A DNA stretch of 64,000 nucleotides from Osedax fenrisi. Its lineage: Eukaryota; Annelida; Polychaeta; Sabellida; Siboglinidae. Both the position numbers and the translations under genes were made by a program. Of the stretch, positions 11,680 through 22,144 are shown piece after piece; position 1 is the first letter of the stretch; every line of letters begins with the position of its first letter. The notes under the pieces are model-generated. The model saw nothing but the letters and a program-made list of their open reading frames with translations, ran no database searches and was not told where the DNA came from. The stretch spans positions 30,473,045 to 30,537,044 of the forward strand of contig OZ025245.1 of assembly GCA_964019155.1 (NCBI GenBank), read 5' to 3'.

Positions 11680-12480
11680 AGTAATAGGGTATTATTATTA
11701 ATTACAATGGACATTTTTTAAATAAATATAATAATTTTGAGGTAAATAAAATGGAGATTATTATGCTGGAATAATGAACGGTTGATATTTAAACTTGCGT
11801 ATAATGGAATAGGAAATGTAATAATAGAGTAAACAGGATGGCAGAGTGTGAGATATGGGTATGGTACAAGAGATAAGGGGGTGGGATGCATGATGGAGAA
11901 CCCTAGTTATGTAAGACAGCGCTGTTGTCGCGTGCTAACACTGTTCTTCTAGAGGAACTCTCCGAGGTCGATCCTCGTAGTCATGGTATCACCTCTCTCG
12001 CAGCTTATCTCATCTTTATCTCATCTTATCATCTCATCTCTGATCTTTATCTCGCACTTGTCGATGTTCTGCGTGTGGGAGGGTAGTAGTGAGGGTAGTG
12101 GGTAGTGGGGGTATAGGTGTAGGTCTAGTGGTGGTGCAGTAGGGGACATGCGTAACAGCACCCCTCTTATAGACAATATACGCGATCAGATACGTAAAGG
12201 TTAGGGTAGTGGCGAGGTAATGACAACAATGATTATACATGTGGGGTTATACACGCATTGTTATTACTTATATATTATATACTTTATCCGCCCGTGTAAA
12301 CCAATTATTTATTTATTATTATGATATTTTATATACTTTTTAGCTTTTTTCATGTTGTTTTTTTCATTACAATTAACTTTATATCTATCTATCTATCTAC
12401 CTATATATATAAATATGAGATATATATGTTTTATTATGCTATGTGTCACGCTCTATTTACTATCGTAGCTGCATTGCTAC
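11420..12480. other. Intergenic or intronic stretch with a GC-richer island
   Basis: There is an (AT)n run at 11640-11675. A more GC-rich patch at 11850-12240 has a GATGAGATAAAGAT-type short tandem (about 12005-12050). Minus-strand open pieces read RIDLGEFL then a stop, and a Thr/Pro-rich piece starts RGAVTHVPYCTTTRPTPIPP. These may be exons of the coiled-coil region further right, but splice phases do not settle it. Confidence 0.3.
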
Positions 12481-12526
12481 CTTTCCGTTACATTCATGTT
12501 AGACTTGAGATCATCAATCTCCTCTA
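12481..12526 (-). CDS. Candidate 46-bp coiled-coil exon
   Basis: The acceptor GAAGCAG and donor AAG|GTAGCA enclose 14 codons reading EEIDDLKSNMNVTE. It is charged and heptad-like, as in several other minus-strand candidates between 12 and 20 kb. It is short, so chance cannot be excluded. Confidence 0.3.
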
Positions 12527-12894
12527 CTGCTTCGGGTAGTTGGTATATTGATTGTGTTAGAGGTCATGTCAAGGTTAAGTTTGTGTCACGGTGTCTATGA
12601 TCGTTGTTGTGGTGGGAGGCACTTCACTATTTGTCTACACCTATTGCAATTCATGAACATAAAATAAATAACCTTTTAGTCATGTGCTTATAACATACGC
12701 ATTCATTGTACGTTTATTACATAATCAATTATGTAACAATGAGAATTCATATTTTTATAATTAATTTTATTATCAAATCTTAAAATAATAATGATTAATA
12801 AAATTATCAAAATATGATATTTTATTAAGTTTATATAATCTGCTAATATATAATATACAGTTAATATACAGCTAATATATATCTGTATCAGTTA

Positions 12895-12999
12895 CTAAGT
12901 AGGTGGTCGTGCACTAAGTAGACAAATGGATTTGTATTGAGCCCTTCTCTCTAGCATATTACTGAGAGATTTGTCTTTAGCACTGGCATCTCTGTCAGC
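12895..12999 (-). CDS. Candidate terminal exon, charged protein
   Basis: The acceptor CTCAACCAATAG opens a phase-0 frame of 34 codons ending in TAG: ADRDASAKDKSLSNMLERRA, then 14 more residues. The acceptor lies at the foot of a small inverted repeat (ATTGGTTGAG and its complement, about 13000-13040). No family is recognised. Confidence 0.32.
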   Translation of the reverse strand, partial: ADRDASAKDKSLSNMLERRAQYKSICLLSARPPT

Positions 13000-13211
13000 C
13001 TATTGGTTGAGGGTGATAAGTAAGCTCGGAACTCTCAACCAATCACATCACATCACCTCATACTGTACCTACTTCGTTTGCCTTCTGATCAGTAACTTGT
13101 CAATGTCGTTTTATGACCTTGAGCTTGTTAAGTAGGCGATACACTCCTGTTGATTTCCGCTATGAATGCCTGTGAGGTGTTAGTCCATTACGGTCTGGTT
13201 AATAACTTATT

Positions 13212-13400
13212 CCATATCCTAATTATATAATACTGAGGACAGGACATATGTTATGGTATTATCATGTGACATCGTATTGTATTAATTAGTTAATTGTAGT
13301 TTTAAAAAATTGAATTTTTTTAGGAGTTGCTTATTTAATTTTGTAATGCGGAATAAGTTATATAATATTTATATTGTGTGAATATTTCAAATAAAAATAT
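13212..13400. repeat. Dispersed repeat A, copy 1
   Basis: It contains TATAATACTGAGGACAGGAC, CATGTGACATC and GCGGAATAA...TATATTGTGTGAA. The same string occurs in the same orientation at 43175-43385 with scattered differences. Confidence 0.7.
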
Positions 13401-13619
13401 GCTTTAATAATAAAAGAAATTTGTTTATAGATAGTTAAAAATGAAATCGATGATAATTATAAAATATTAAATATTTTTACCATTTTTTAACTGTATTATA
13501 TTTGTAATTGTTATATTTTTATTTTATAGTTTGAATATATATTTATAGTTATGTAATTAAATTTTATAAACTTCTTTATTTATACTATCTATAATATTAT
13601 GAAATAAATAGAATTATAA

Positions 13620-13995
13620 ATATAATATAAATAATACATTTATTTAAAAATGAATTTATCTCAGAACAATTAATGTTCTTACACTCACTAGTATTCAACT
13701 TAGAGATCACAGTTTATGAGATATACAGTATATCATATACTGATATGTGTATTCGATATAGAAAGGATATGTATATAGATCTTTAATGTGTAATCTGTTT
13801 TCTAATACGGATATCTAGTTATATAAGCGATATAAATGATTATGTATGAATAATTTCATACATTTGTAGAAAAAATCAAAATTAATAATAAAATACACAT
13901 TACATATAGTAATATTATATTTTATAAAATATCTTCTTTATTATTATAAGTATATATATCTAGTTTATATAGGAACAAAATGATACCAATATTCC
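13620..13995 (+). repeat. Dispersed repeat B, copy 1
   Basis: About 375 bp starting ATTTATCTCAGAACAATTAA match the reverse complement of 42595-42970 closely. Repeats A and B are adjacent at both places but B is flipped at 42.6 kb, so they are separate mobile or rearranged blocks. No coding frame is seen. Confidence 0.75.
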
Positions 13996-14192
13996 ACAAA
14001 TGGTAGCAATGGATATATTGATAGTAGTACTATGTATTGCCTATCTATTTACATGCTAGCAATAGCCATGTAATAGGTAGTAAATAGTGTTAGTATCATT
14101 ATCAGACGGAGAGTGGGAGGTCACCATGTCCTGTCCTCGATATAGTGTAGTCGCTACCTCCATAATATACCCTTATACTAATACCATAACCT

Positions 14193-14312
14193 TTATATTA
14201 AGATAGTCGCTTGTGGTTTCTGCAGCTCGCCATCCTTCAGTTGTTGTTCGATGTCCTCTATCTTGTTCAGTAGTTCCTCATTCTCATCAACTAGATTATG
14301 TATTATGTACAT
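14193..14312 (-). CDS. Candidate coiled-coil ORF or exon, 39 codons
   Basis: The frame starts MYIIHNLVDENEELLNKIED and continues as an acidic, glutamine-rich helix to TAA. Leucines fall at heptad spacing. It may be a complete small ORF or an exon after the acceptor AATCTAG. It is one of several such segments on this strand between 12 and 20 kb, which may belong to one intron-rich coiled-coil gene. No family is assigned. Confidence 0.38.
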   Translation of the reverse strand: MYIIHNLVDENEELLNKIEDIEQQLKDGELQKPQATILI

Positions 14313-14504
14313 TAGCACTGGTCATGTTTATGTTGTTAATAATATAGAGATGTAATATTTGTACTGAAATAATGTATCATATATATATATACATATATTA
14401 ACATGTAATTATCAGATATAGAGATAACAACATTTTAATTTATCAATATACACATAATAGATAATTCAATTTAAATGACTTAAATTCGGATTATATATAA
14501 ATAA

Positions 14505-14551
<47 letters not shown>

Positions 14552-14995
14552 ATTTAATAATATACTACTGTGATTACATGACGGATAATCTGCCATAAAC
14601 TTACAGGCCTCGTTCGTCCATCTCTTAATTAATATATATGACTTATACCCTCCCTTTAAGTCGGTTAATTGCATAACCTTTCTCCGAATACCAACATGCA
14701 TAACGAATATATAGTAGATATATACTACACACAAATGATAACACGTTTATAAAAATAAAGGGAAAGGTGCACATAGCTACCAATGAATTCTATTCAAATG
14801 GACAGATGCCCAACAAATATATTAATATTCAGACTTATATTATATGTATTATAATATATATAGAGACAAATACTAAATATAAATATAAAAATGAATAATA
14901 TAAATTGCTAACAGATAGCAATAACACCATGAGACACTTTCATAACACATGACACTCTCGTCATCTCCCCGATATGGAGATTGACTGTGGTAAAC

Positions 14996-15130
14996 CTTAC
15001 TATCATCGAGAGCATCGCTAAGGAGTCTGTTCTCCTTAGTAATTGTGTTTCGATGGTCTACATCATCATCGTATCTCTCGGTTACCATGGTTACATATAG
15101 AACGTCCAACTGTGGCTGGTAGTCTGGCAT
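14996..15130 (-). CDS. Candidate charged exon
   Basis: The frame reads MVTERYDDDVDHRNTITKEN, then RLLSDALDDSK, then an AAG|GTTTAC donor at 14995. Composition is acidic and helical, like its neighbours. Reading through the donor would add a Ser/Cys-rich tail to a stop at 14873. The start is uncertain. Confidence 0.35.
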
Positions 15131-15329
15131 CTCTTCTCATTGGTTCTCATGCTGCCTACTGGCAAGGGTATACCTGTGTAGACTATGTGTATCAGGGTCA
15201 CGAGGTCACACACGTGGGTATCACATGATAGCAGTACTGGGTGATGATAGAGAGGCTGTAGTGAAGGTGCATAATGTAATGATGCGGAGATGTAGGTTAT
15301 GAATGAATGTAACGTTTCTATGTTCAAAC

Positions 15330-16625
15330 ATTACATGATTACAAGTGGGGCTAGTATTATCATTATAAGTTAATGTTAGACCTTGTTAACATTGTTATTA
15401 TTATTATGTTTTACTATGTAGATACTATTCATATCTATAGCATTTATTATATAATAAAGGGAATTTACACTATATTAATTCGAATAACATTCAAATAATA
15501 ATGTAAAATATTAAATTATTTAAAGAAATTATTAATTTTAATTATTCCATATATAATTATAAAAAAATAAATAAAATAATGAATATGAATATGAAGGATC
15601 AACTTGAGCAAATTCGAAGAGAATTCTTTAAACTATAGATTAAAAAGGTTTATAGCGAACCTTAGTTTTCACTTTATCCAGTTCTATAATGACACGACTG
15701 CATTAGAATTTGGAATCGTGGAAAACCACTCTCAACTCAACGTTATGGCCTTGAAGATTGACGACCTTGGTTTTTAAACACAGCAATGATGAAAAGCCCT
15801 TCAGCGCTACGAGTCTGCATCACCTGACAGAGGACAATTCTTACCAAATATGTGATTACAAACTAAACATATGACTAACTGAAAGCTTCTGTTACAGAGA
15901 TGACATTCTAGATATCCAGTGTTGCCCTCTTGATTATCTATAATCGATTATTTAATGAGGCTATATCATCGGCTATATGATTATTTAATAGCCCGATATT
16001 GGCTGCTTACAATTAATCATGAAGAAGATTTACTAAATATCTGGCAAGTTAAATATCTCAGAGATTCTTATTCTTTGTTATTATTTCTACATTATAAATA
16101 TACAAATAAATAAATTTTCTGAGTTCATAAAAATTATAATTTAATAATAATGAAAACATATATTTTATACTTGAGAATTCTTGTAATTAGGTGTAATATC
16201 TTCAATGAACACCTACGGTTGAATTCAATAATACGATACCAACCTTTACATGCTTCTAGAATCTCTTCCAAACCACTCTCCAGAGAGGTTAACTCCTGTG
16301 TATGTTGTTTGCTCTGCGTTTGTATTAGGCGTCCATTAGTCGTTGCAGTTACTTATTCAGTTGGTGCATTTCTTGTAGGAGATCCTTGTTCTATGGGAGG
16401 ACATCATTCCATATTTATATCATCAAATAGAGTGAATTTCACATCATATATATTAAGTAAAAATACATTCTCTTAATGGATTAGTTATAAGACAGCAGGG
16501 TGATAGGACATAAGTATATATTTTTGTTAAATATTTATTAAAAAATTAATTAATTAAAATTAATTCCTCATTTGTGTCAGCTGATTATATGGTATATTAT
16601 ATATATTGAGTTAAACCGCTTATAC
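15330..16625. other. Mostly non-coding, a few short open pieces
   Basis: At 15590-15640 a plus frame reads MKDQLEQIRREFFKL then a stop. At 16250-16420 two minus frames read NKDLLQEMHQLNK, a stop, then QELTSLESGLEEILEA in a shifted frame. They resemble the coiled-coil segments but are broken. The rest is AT-rich. Confidence 0.3.
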
Positions 16626-16931
16626 AACAACAAATATTGTTATTTTTTTTTTTTTATTTGGTGGAGTCCTTTCATCCCATCCAGGAACTTAGATGAAGTT
16701 TTCACTTATAACCATATATGGCTCTAATATCCCTTCGAAGCCGCTCTCATGTTAAGGCATCCATGGTTTTAACGAGAACCGATCATTTATTTATACACAA
16801 TTATATAAGATCACTTCTAAATAATATTTTAAGACCCATTTTATAAAATTAATTAATGGTCCGGACGAGGGTCGAACGCGTGTCCTACTGCTTGTGTGTC
16901 TGACGCCTTAGCCACTGATCCACACAGGCAG
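16625..16931 (-). mobile_element. tRNA-derived SINE, copy 2 (inverted)
   Basis: This is the reverse complement of 11107-11407. It has the same tRNA-like head with A and B boxes, the same body (GGCATCCATGGTTTTAACGA) and the A/T-rich simple tail at 16624-16660. Differences are mostly single bases. The inverted spacing of 5.2 kb could let transcripts of the interval pair. Confidence 0.8.
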
Positions 16932-17329
16932 TTTTTATAAAACAATATTTGGCACGATTTTAATAGTCTATTTTAGCTGCTTCAAATTATTTATTTAGAA
17001 CATTTATTATATAGGACAAGTCAAAGATCTCTGATTTTTGTGAAATATAAGACTCATTTCAATGCCTGAAATGTACATATATTTATAGCTGTTAACATCA
17101 ACACTTGTAGATTACGATGTTCGATTAAATCATGCTATTAAGCTATAGGTCATGATATCTGGCTACTTTGTTGTTGTGAACGAGGCTTTACAATAACTAA
17201 TCACTATTATTACACACAAAGTTACGTGCTGCTAACCCTAATCCTGCCCTCTTGTATTTCAGTGTATGTATTTATCTTAGAGCTTGTTTAGTGATCTATC
17301 TTCTCCTTCTGCCCCTTGATGTTGTAGTG

Positions 17330-17578
17330 TTCACATGAGAGACCTGGTACGAAGACAAGCACAGGATCATCGCCCTATGTACGGGGTTAGGGTTCTATTG
17401 TTGCTGTAGGCTATGGTAATGATGATAACGGAACCTCTTGTCGGTGGATTGAGAGAGTTTTCTGATGTCCTGTTTGAGTTCAACTCTTTCCTATTCTAGA
17501 CGTTCGACCTATTCAAATATACGAGCACATTATTTTAAATAAGATTGTATTACATTAATCATATATAGGTATATATAT
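17330..17578 (-). repeat. Duplicated block next to a LINE tail, copy 1
   Basis: It matches the reverse complement of 44444-44690, including a coiled-coil exon candidate. In both copies it abuts the (ATC)n tail of the same LINE, so LINE and flank were copied together. Confidence 0.75.
17435..17508 (-). pseudogene. Coiled-coil exon copy with an in-frame stop
   Basis: The exon is 74 bp, between an AATAG acceptor and the donor AGAG|GTTCCG. It reads VERLE, stop, ERVELKQDIRKLSQSTDK. The copy at 44515-44588 has methionine where this one has TAG, with the same length and splice sites. That pattern suggests a real exon which has decayed here. Confidence 0.4.
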
Positions 17579-17579
17579 A

Positions 17580-19905
17580 CTATATGATGATGATGATGAT
17601 GATAATAGGATTTGGTTGGCACTTATCACAGGTATGACCACCCCTAGTAGGTTCACATAACAATACAATATAATGAATGACAACAAAAATACATAGATAT
17701 AAAAGTGATTTCTGTAGGGGTGGAATATTATAGGAAAATCATGTTTTTGTGGAAATATCGGAGTGTAAGGAAGTCAATTGCGTCTTAGTGTTCGTAGGGA
17801 AGTCAAATAAGGAGGAGAGAGAATAAATGTATTTATGAGCGAGTGAGAGGAGGCGTAGAATAAAGCATGTTTTAAGAGGAAATTAGTTAAATATACGTTG
17901 TTGAGAGTCTTAGTTGAATGATTAAAGAGATTCATGGAGAAAATGGTGCTTAATAAGCACTGCTTAGAGATGCAAGAAACTGCAGTTTAAGGGGGAAAGT
18001 AAAGTGTTTAGAAGGTGATAGAGTAAGGAGGTAATAGTAGTCAATACGAGAAGGTACGAGTGAATTTATGAGGATAGTGGTAAAAGTGTTAGTTAGGTCC
18101 TTTCTTATGTGATGAATTTTGAGGATGTGATAATTGGCTGATTTATATATATTATACATGTGGGAATTGAGGGAATAGTCTGTATCTAAAGTAACACCAT
18201 CATTTAGGACAGATGAGGATGGAGTGATAAAGTGAATGCCAATGACAACAGGAGGACAACAACAATAATAGTTTGATGTAATATTGAGGAGTGCAGATTT
18301 AGAAGAGTTAATAAGAAGGTTGTTCGAGAGAAGCCGTAATCTAATAGTTGAAGAACATTTACATAATTAGGAGTTATCTGATAGTACATTGGAGGAGTGG
18401 AACAAGAAGGAATAGAGTTCTCTAATTACAATGGGGTATATGTATTAATGGATAAGGGGGATATATATTGAGAATAGGAGAGGGCCGAGAACAGATCATA
18501 AGATCAGATATTGTAAAAATAGAAGGTATAGAGAATTCAGAAAAGTAATGAGATTGGTTTACTAATATAGATGCTCGGAATATAGCTACTTTGTAGGAGG
18601 GATGAAATAGAATTGCAGGTGTATAGAATGTTATCAATAAAGTTATTAGAATATTCATAGCATAATTCATTTTTAGAAAATTATGTATATGAGGAATATT
18701 AAGAGTCAGTGGAGGGGAGAGAGCTTAGGAGAAAGGGCAAATGGAACACGAGGATTGGATGTGAGATTATTTATTATACTAATATTAAAAGAAGACCTGG
18801 CTTTATAGATTTGAGAAATTTATTTGTAAAACATGCGATATGAAGAAGATATTAGGAGGTTTTTAGAAGAGGGTGTACTGTGGAAGATATGTTCGAGCTT
18901 ATCTAGTTTGTGTTTGAAAGAAACTAGTTCAGAGGAAAACCATAGAGAGTTTGAATTCACATTAATAGTTCTAGTTTTCCGAGTGGCAAATTTTTCGATC
19001 GAATAAGATTATTATCAAAGATTTTGCGAAGAAAGATATAACACTCACTATGCATGCAACGTAATTTACTAATACCCGATGCTGCTGCTAGCAGTAGTAT
19101 CGAAATCACTGAAATATATGTAGGTTTGGCTCTGTTTGCATACAATAATGTTTTCATTGCTCTATTAAATTACATGCAATATAAATTAGCTTTTACTCAC
19201 TAAATATATACTTATAGTATTGAAAACCTACATATCATATTTGTTTGTTATATATTAGTAATACACACTTAGTTTTCATAATATAAATATTAATTTAAAG
19301 CATATTATTTAACATTTTAAAAGTGTATAGTTAAATACGAATTTACATTATAAACAACACATATATGTTCCTAAAAGTAACCCGCTATAGGTGGCACTGG
19401 GGTATTTTGTATACAAATTCAAATTACACGATTTTCGCGTAAGTGTTATATCTTTCCTTAGAAAAATCTTTGGTATTATTGAGTGAATCAATGGAACAAC
19501 ACTGTGAAAGGAGGAGTGATTTAAGTTCCGAAGCAAAATAATCATAGTCATATAATCTATAATTTCTGTAGGTAATGACTTTTTTTGCACAGAGATGGAA
19601 TGAAGAAGAACTAATCGATAAGTTATTAGAAAATGATCAGTGAATAAATCTGATTTATAACAATCAGTGATATACTTATAAATACTTTGGGATTTAAGAA
19701 AAATTAATTAAGTAAATGATCAGCAATATGAGTAGGTTAAGTTAGAAATTGATGTAGGTAGAGAGTCAGTAAGATTTTTGAAAGTTTAATGGGGAAGTAT
19801 ATTTGATGGTAGAGTATCAATGTACAAATGTATTATAAAAGGTGGTATAGTCTTGTTTTGGATAAATTAACATAATAGTAAAGTTAAAGGTTAATGAGAG
19901 AATAA
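17580..19905 (-). mobile_element. LINE copy, internally deleted, (ATC)n-tailed
   Basis: Read from the right, the order is as follows. Endonuclease remnants lie at 19905-19690, homologous to 1-290 with the GDFN segment deleted. A linker (KKSLPTEIIDYMTM) and fragmentary reverse transcriptase follow. The thumb region then has GVTLDTDYSFNSHM, ILKIHHIRKDL and LINSLVPSRIDYYYLL, near 18300-17950. A 3' UTR ends in (ATC)n at 17585-17602. Many stops and frameshifts make it inactive. A MITE is inserted at 19014-19474. The family looks L2/CR1-like. Confidence 0.8.
19014..19474. mobile_element. MITE with TIRs, nested in the LINE, copy 1
   Basis: The left end ATCAAAGATTTTGCGAAGAA and right end (complement ACCAAAGATTTTTCTAAGGA) both continue as AAAGATATAACACT. 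ATTATT flanks both ends (19008-19013 and 19475-19480), an apparent 6-bp target duplication. Removing the element and one ATTATT makes the LINE sequence continuous. A second copy is at 32526-32982. Superfamily is not assigned. Confidence 0.7.
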
Positions 19906-19930
19906 ATACTAACATATCTGCGAACTTTAC

Positions 19931-20160
19931 AAAGATCTTTCTCCACAGTCTCCGCCATCAGGATGTACTGATGATAGAGTGATGAGAGGTGAGGTGTAAC
20001 ATCTGAGGGTGAGGGGTATTGTGGAGAGGAGAGAGTGGATGTATGAGGATTTGGCAGTGGGATTGGGGGATGGTGAGCAGGAGGAGTATGAGGAGTTGGA
20101 GGATCAGAAATGAGGATTAGGTTAGAGGAAAGGAGGATGAGATAATGCGTACCCTTTCAC
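19931..20160 (-). CDS. Candidate proline-rich exon
   Basis: A minus frame without stops for about 90 codons reads DPPTPHTPPAHHPPIPLPNP, later LSSLYHQYILMAETVEKDL, then a TTT|GTAAAG donor. Part of the open frame comes from a C/T-rich bias, so it could be compositional. The final segment looks like genuine protein. It has no recognised family. Confidence 0.33.
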
Positions 20161-20211
20161 TGATGATGATGCATCCTCCTGTAGTTGTCATACGCTGACC
20201 TTGACCTCTGG

Positions 20212-20323
20212 TTACAGGACAGAAGCTTGATGTTCAGCCACATCTAGTTCATCACCTAGACCTCCACTGCTGGGGAACTGCTGTTCTGCCTGGTACGAGG
20301 GGGTACGTGAGAGTGGTGCAATG
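20212..20323 (-). CDS. Candidate exon ending in a stop
   Basis: The acceptor TATAGTACAG leads to IAPLSRTPSYQAEQQFPSSG, then LGDELDVAEHQASVL and TAA. Codon composition is balanced and GC-rich compared with its surroundings. An internal GGTGATGAAC donor is also possible. It lies just upstream of the proline-rich candidate on the same strand. Confidence 0.35.
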
Positions 20324-20399
20324 CTGTACTATAGTACATAGCCTCTAGGCTGTGTTGTGAGGTGAGGTGAACAGATCACAGCAGTCTTAAGTGAAGTCG

Positions 20400-20755
20400 C
20401 TCCAGTTAATATTATAATCATAATTAAATATGTGAAAACTATTTAATAACAACATTAAATAATGTGTTCTATTGTTTCTAAATAGCTTCAAAACTTTAAT
20501 TATTTAACTTTAATGTTTTCTATTGTTGTTGTCTAGTAATAACAATAGCCCCAACAAACATATATTATTGTATATAAATATTCATATATACTGGTGCAGT
20601 TAGTGATAGTGATAGTCTGTTGAATATTCAAATCTTACTTTATAGGAAAGTCTCTATTGAGAAGATATTGAATTTTTCATATGTGTATCTACATAGATAA
20701 AAAAAACTAAATTATCTTTAATTTTAAAAAGTGTGAGTTAGTGGAAGTTAACTGT

Positions 20756-20796
<41 letters not shown>

Positions 20797-21715
20797 GGTA
20801 TGAGATATTGTATTAAAAAATATATCCTGAACTATTATTATTTTATAATAAAATTTCCTGCACTTTTCTCATTCTAATAAGATGTATTAAAACTATGTAA
20901 TGTACAGGGATGGGTAGTGATGGATATATATAACATCTACTTATATAATAAAGATCAAATAATCATTGTGTTAGTAGAGGTTAAAGTAAACAATACCATG
21001 CTATATTGCTAACTTAGAACTTCAGTCTGTATTATACACCCTATATCAGCCTGTAATTATAGCCGTTCACACACAGACTGCCAGGTTTTGATATTAGAGG
21101 TAATCTTGCTATTTAGGGCTGTATTATTTAGTGTGAAAGTAACATAATGCTATTTGTTATTGTTAGTATATTTACAATATATTCACATGATATTAAAATA
21201 TACAATATATAAATAAATAAAATTCTTCTCACACATTAGATTTAATAGTTGCATAATTCTGATTATATACAATATTAAGATTATAATGTAGTATATAAAA
21301 TGATTATTTAATAATGCTTTATCAATGATTAGTACAAGAATAAATGTATATTAATTGTTATTTTTTGAAAAAATAAATGTAATTAATTATAAAAAATTGT
21401 ATATTGATTAATTACTATTGAATTTCACTTTATTCTAGGATATTGATAGTGACTATTTTTGTTAAGGAATCACCTCTATATTAATATATAAAAGATTTTA
21501 TTTATTTTAAATATTAAGTATATAATAGGGATACAGTTACTGTTACATTTGAAATATTTAATAGATTATTATAAAAATTGTATTATATGATATTAGTGAA
21601 TTACATTTAAATAAATTATAAATTGAATTTATCTTGAAATATCATAAAAAGTATATTTTATAACATACCAATTATACAATTTAAAAAATATGTATTTATT
21701 TTTTATTATAATGAC
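20400..21715. other. AT-rich stretch, no gene seen
   Basis: Only short AT-rich words and an (AT)n run at 20765-20795 are present. No splice-bounded frame or family match is visible. Confidence 0.5.
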
Positions 21716-21717
21716 AT

Positions 21718-22140
21718 AACCTTATTATTTTGCCATCTGGTTTGATATTGACTTGATATACTTTTGTTGACACTCTCACCATGTAAAATAATAAATAAAT
21801 TATTAATTCATTTAATATTAGATATATTAATTAATTACCTTTCTATTTCACAATGTTTTTGATATTGACTTGATCTACTTTTGTTGACCATGTAAATTTA
21901 TAAATAATTGATTAATATATTTAAAATATTATATATATTAATTAAAAACCTTTGTAGTAACCACCCCATTTTGTTTGATATGGACTTGATCCACTTTTCT
22001 AGAAACACTCACCATGTAAATTAATTAATTAAAACTTAATTTAAAATATAAATGTATTCAATATTAATAACCTTTGCAATATCTTCAATTTGATTTGTTC
22101 AACTTTTGTTGATGGCTCACTATAAAGATAAATGTATTAT
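21718..22140 (-). repeat. Tandem array of exon-like units, about 115-bp period
   Basis: Four minus-strand units near 21720-21791, 21836-21893, 21948-22022 and 22070-22128 read STKVYQVNIKPDGKII, STKVDQVNIKNIVK, SRKVDQVHIKQNGVVTTK and STKVEQIKLKILQ. Each unit ends at a donor-like AAAG|GT, and AT-rich spacers separate them. One unit has a stop in the shared frame. Either this is a decayed cassette of duplicated small exons or a tandem repeat that happens to be open. Confidence 0.5.
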
Positions 22141-22144
22141 CAAT

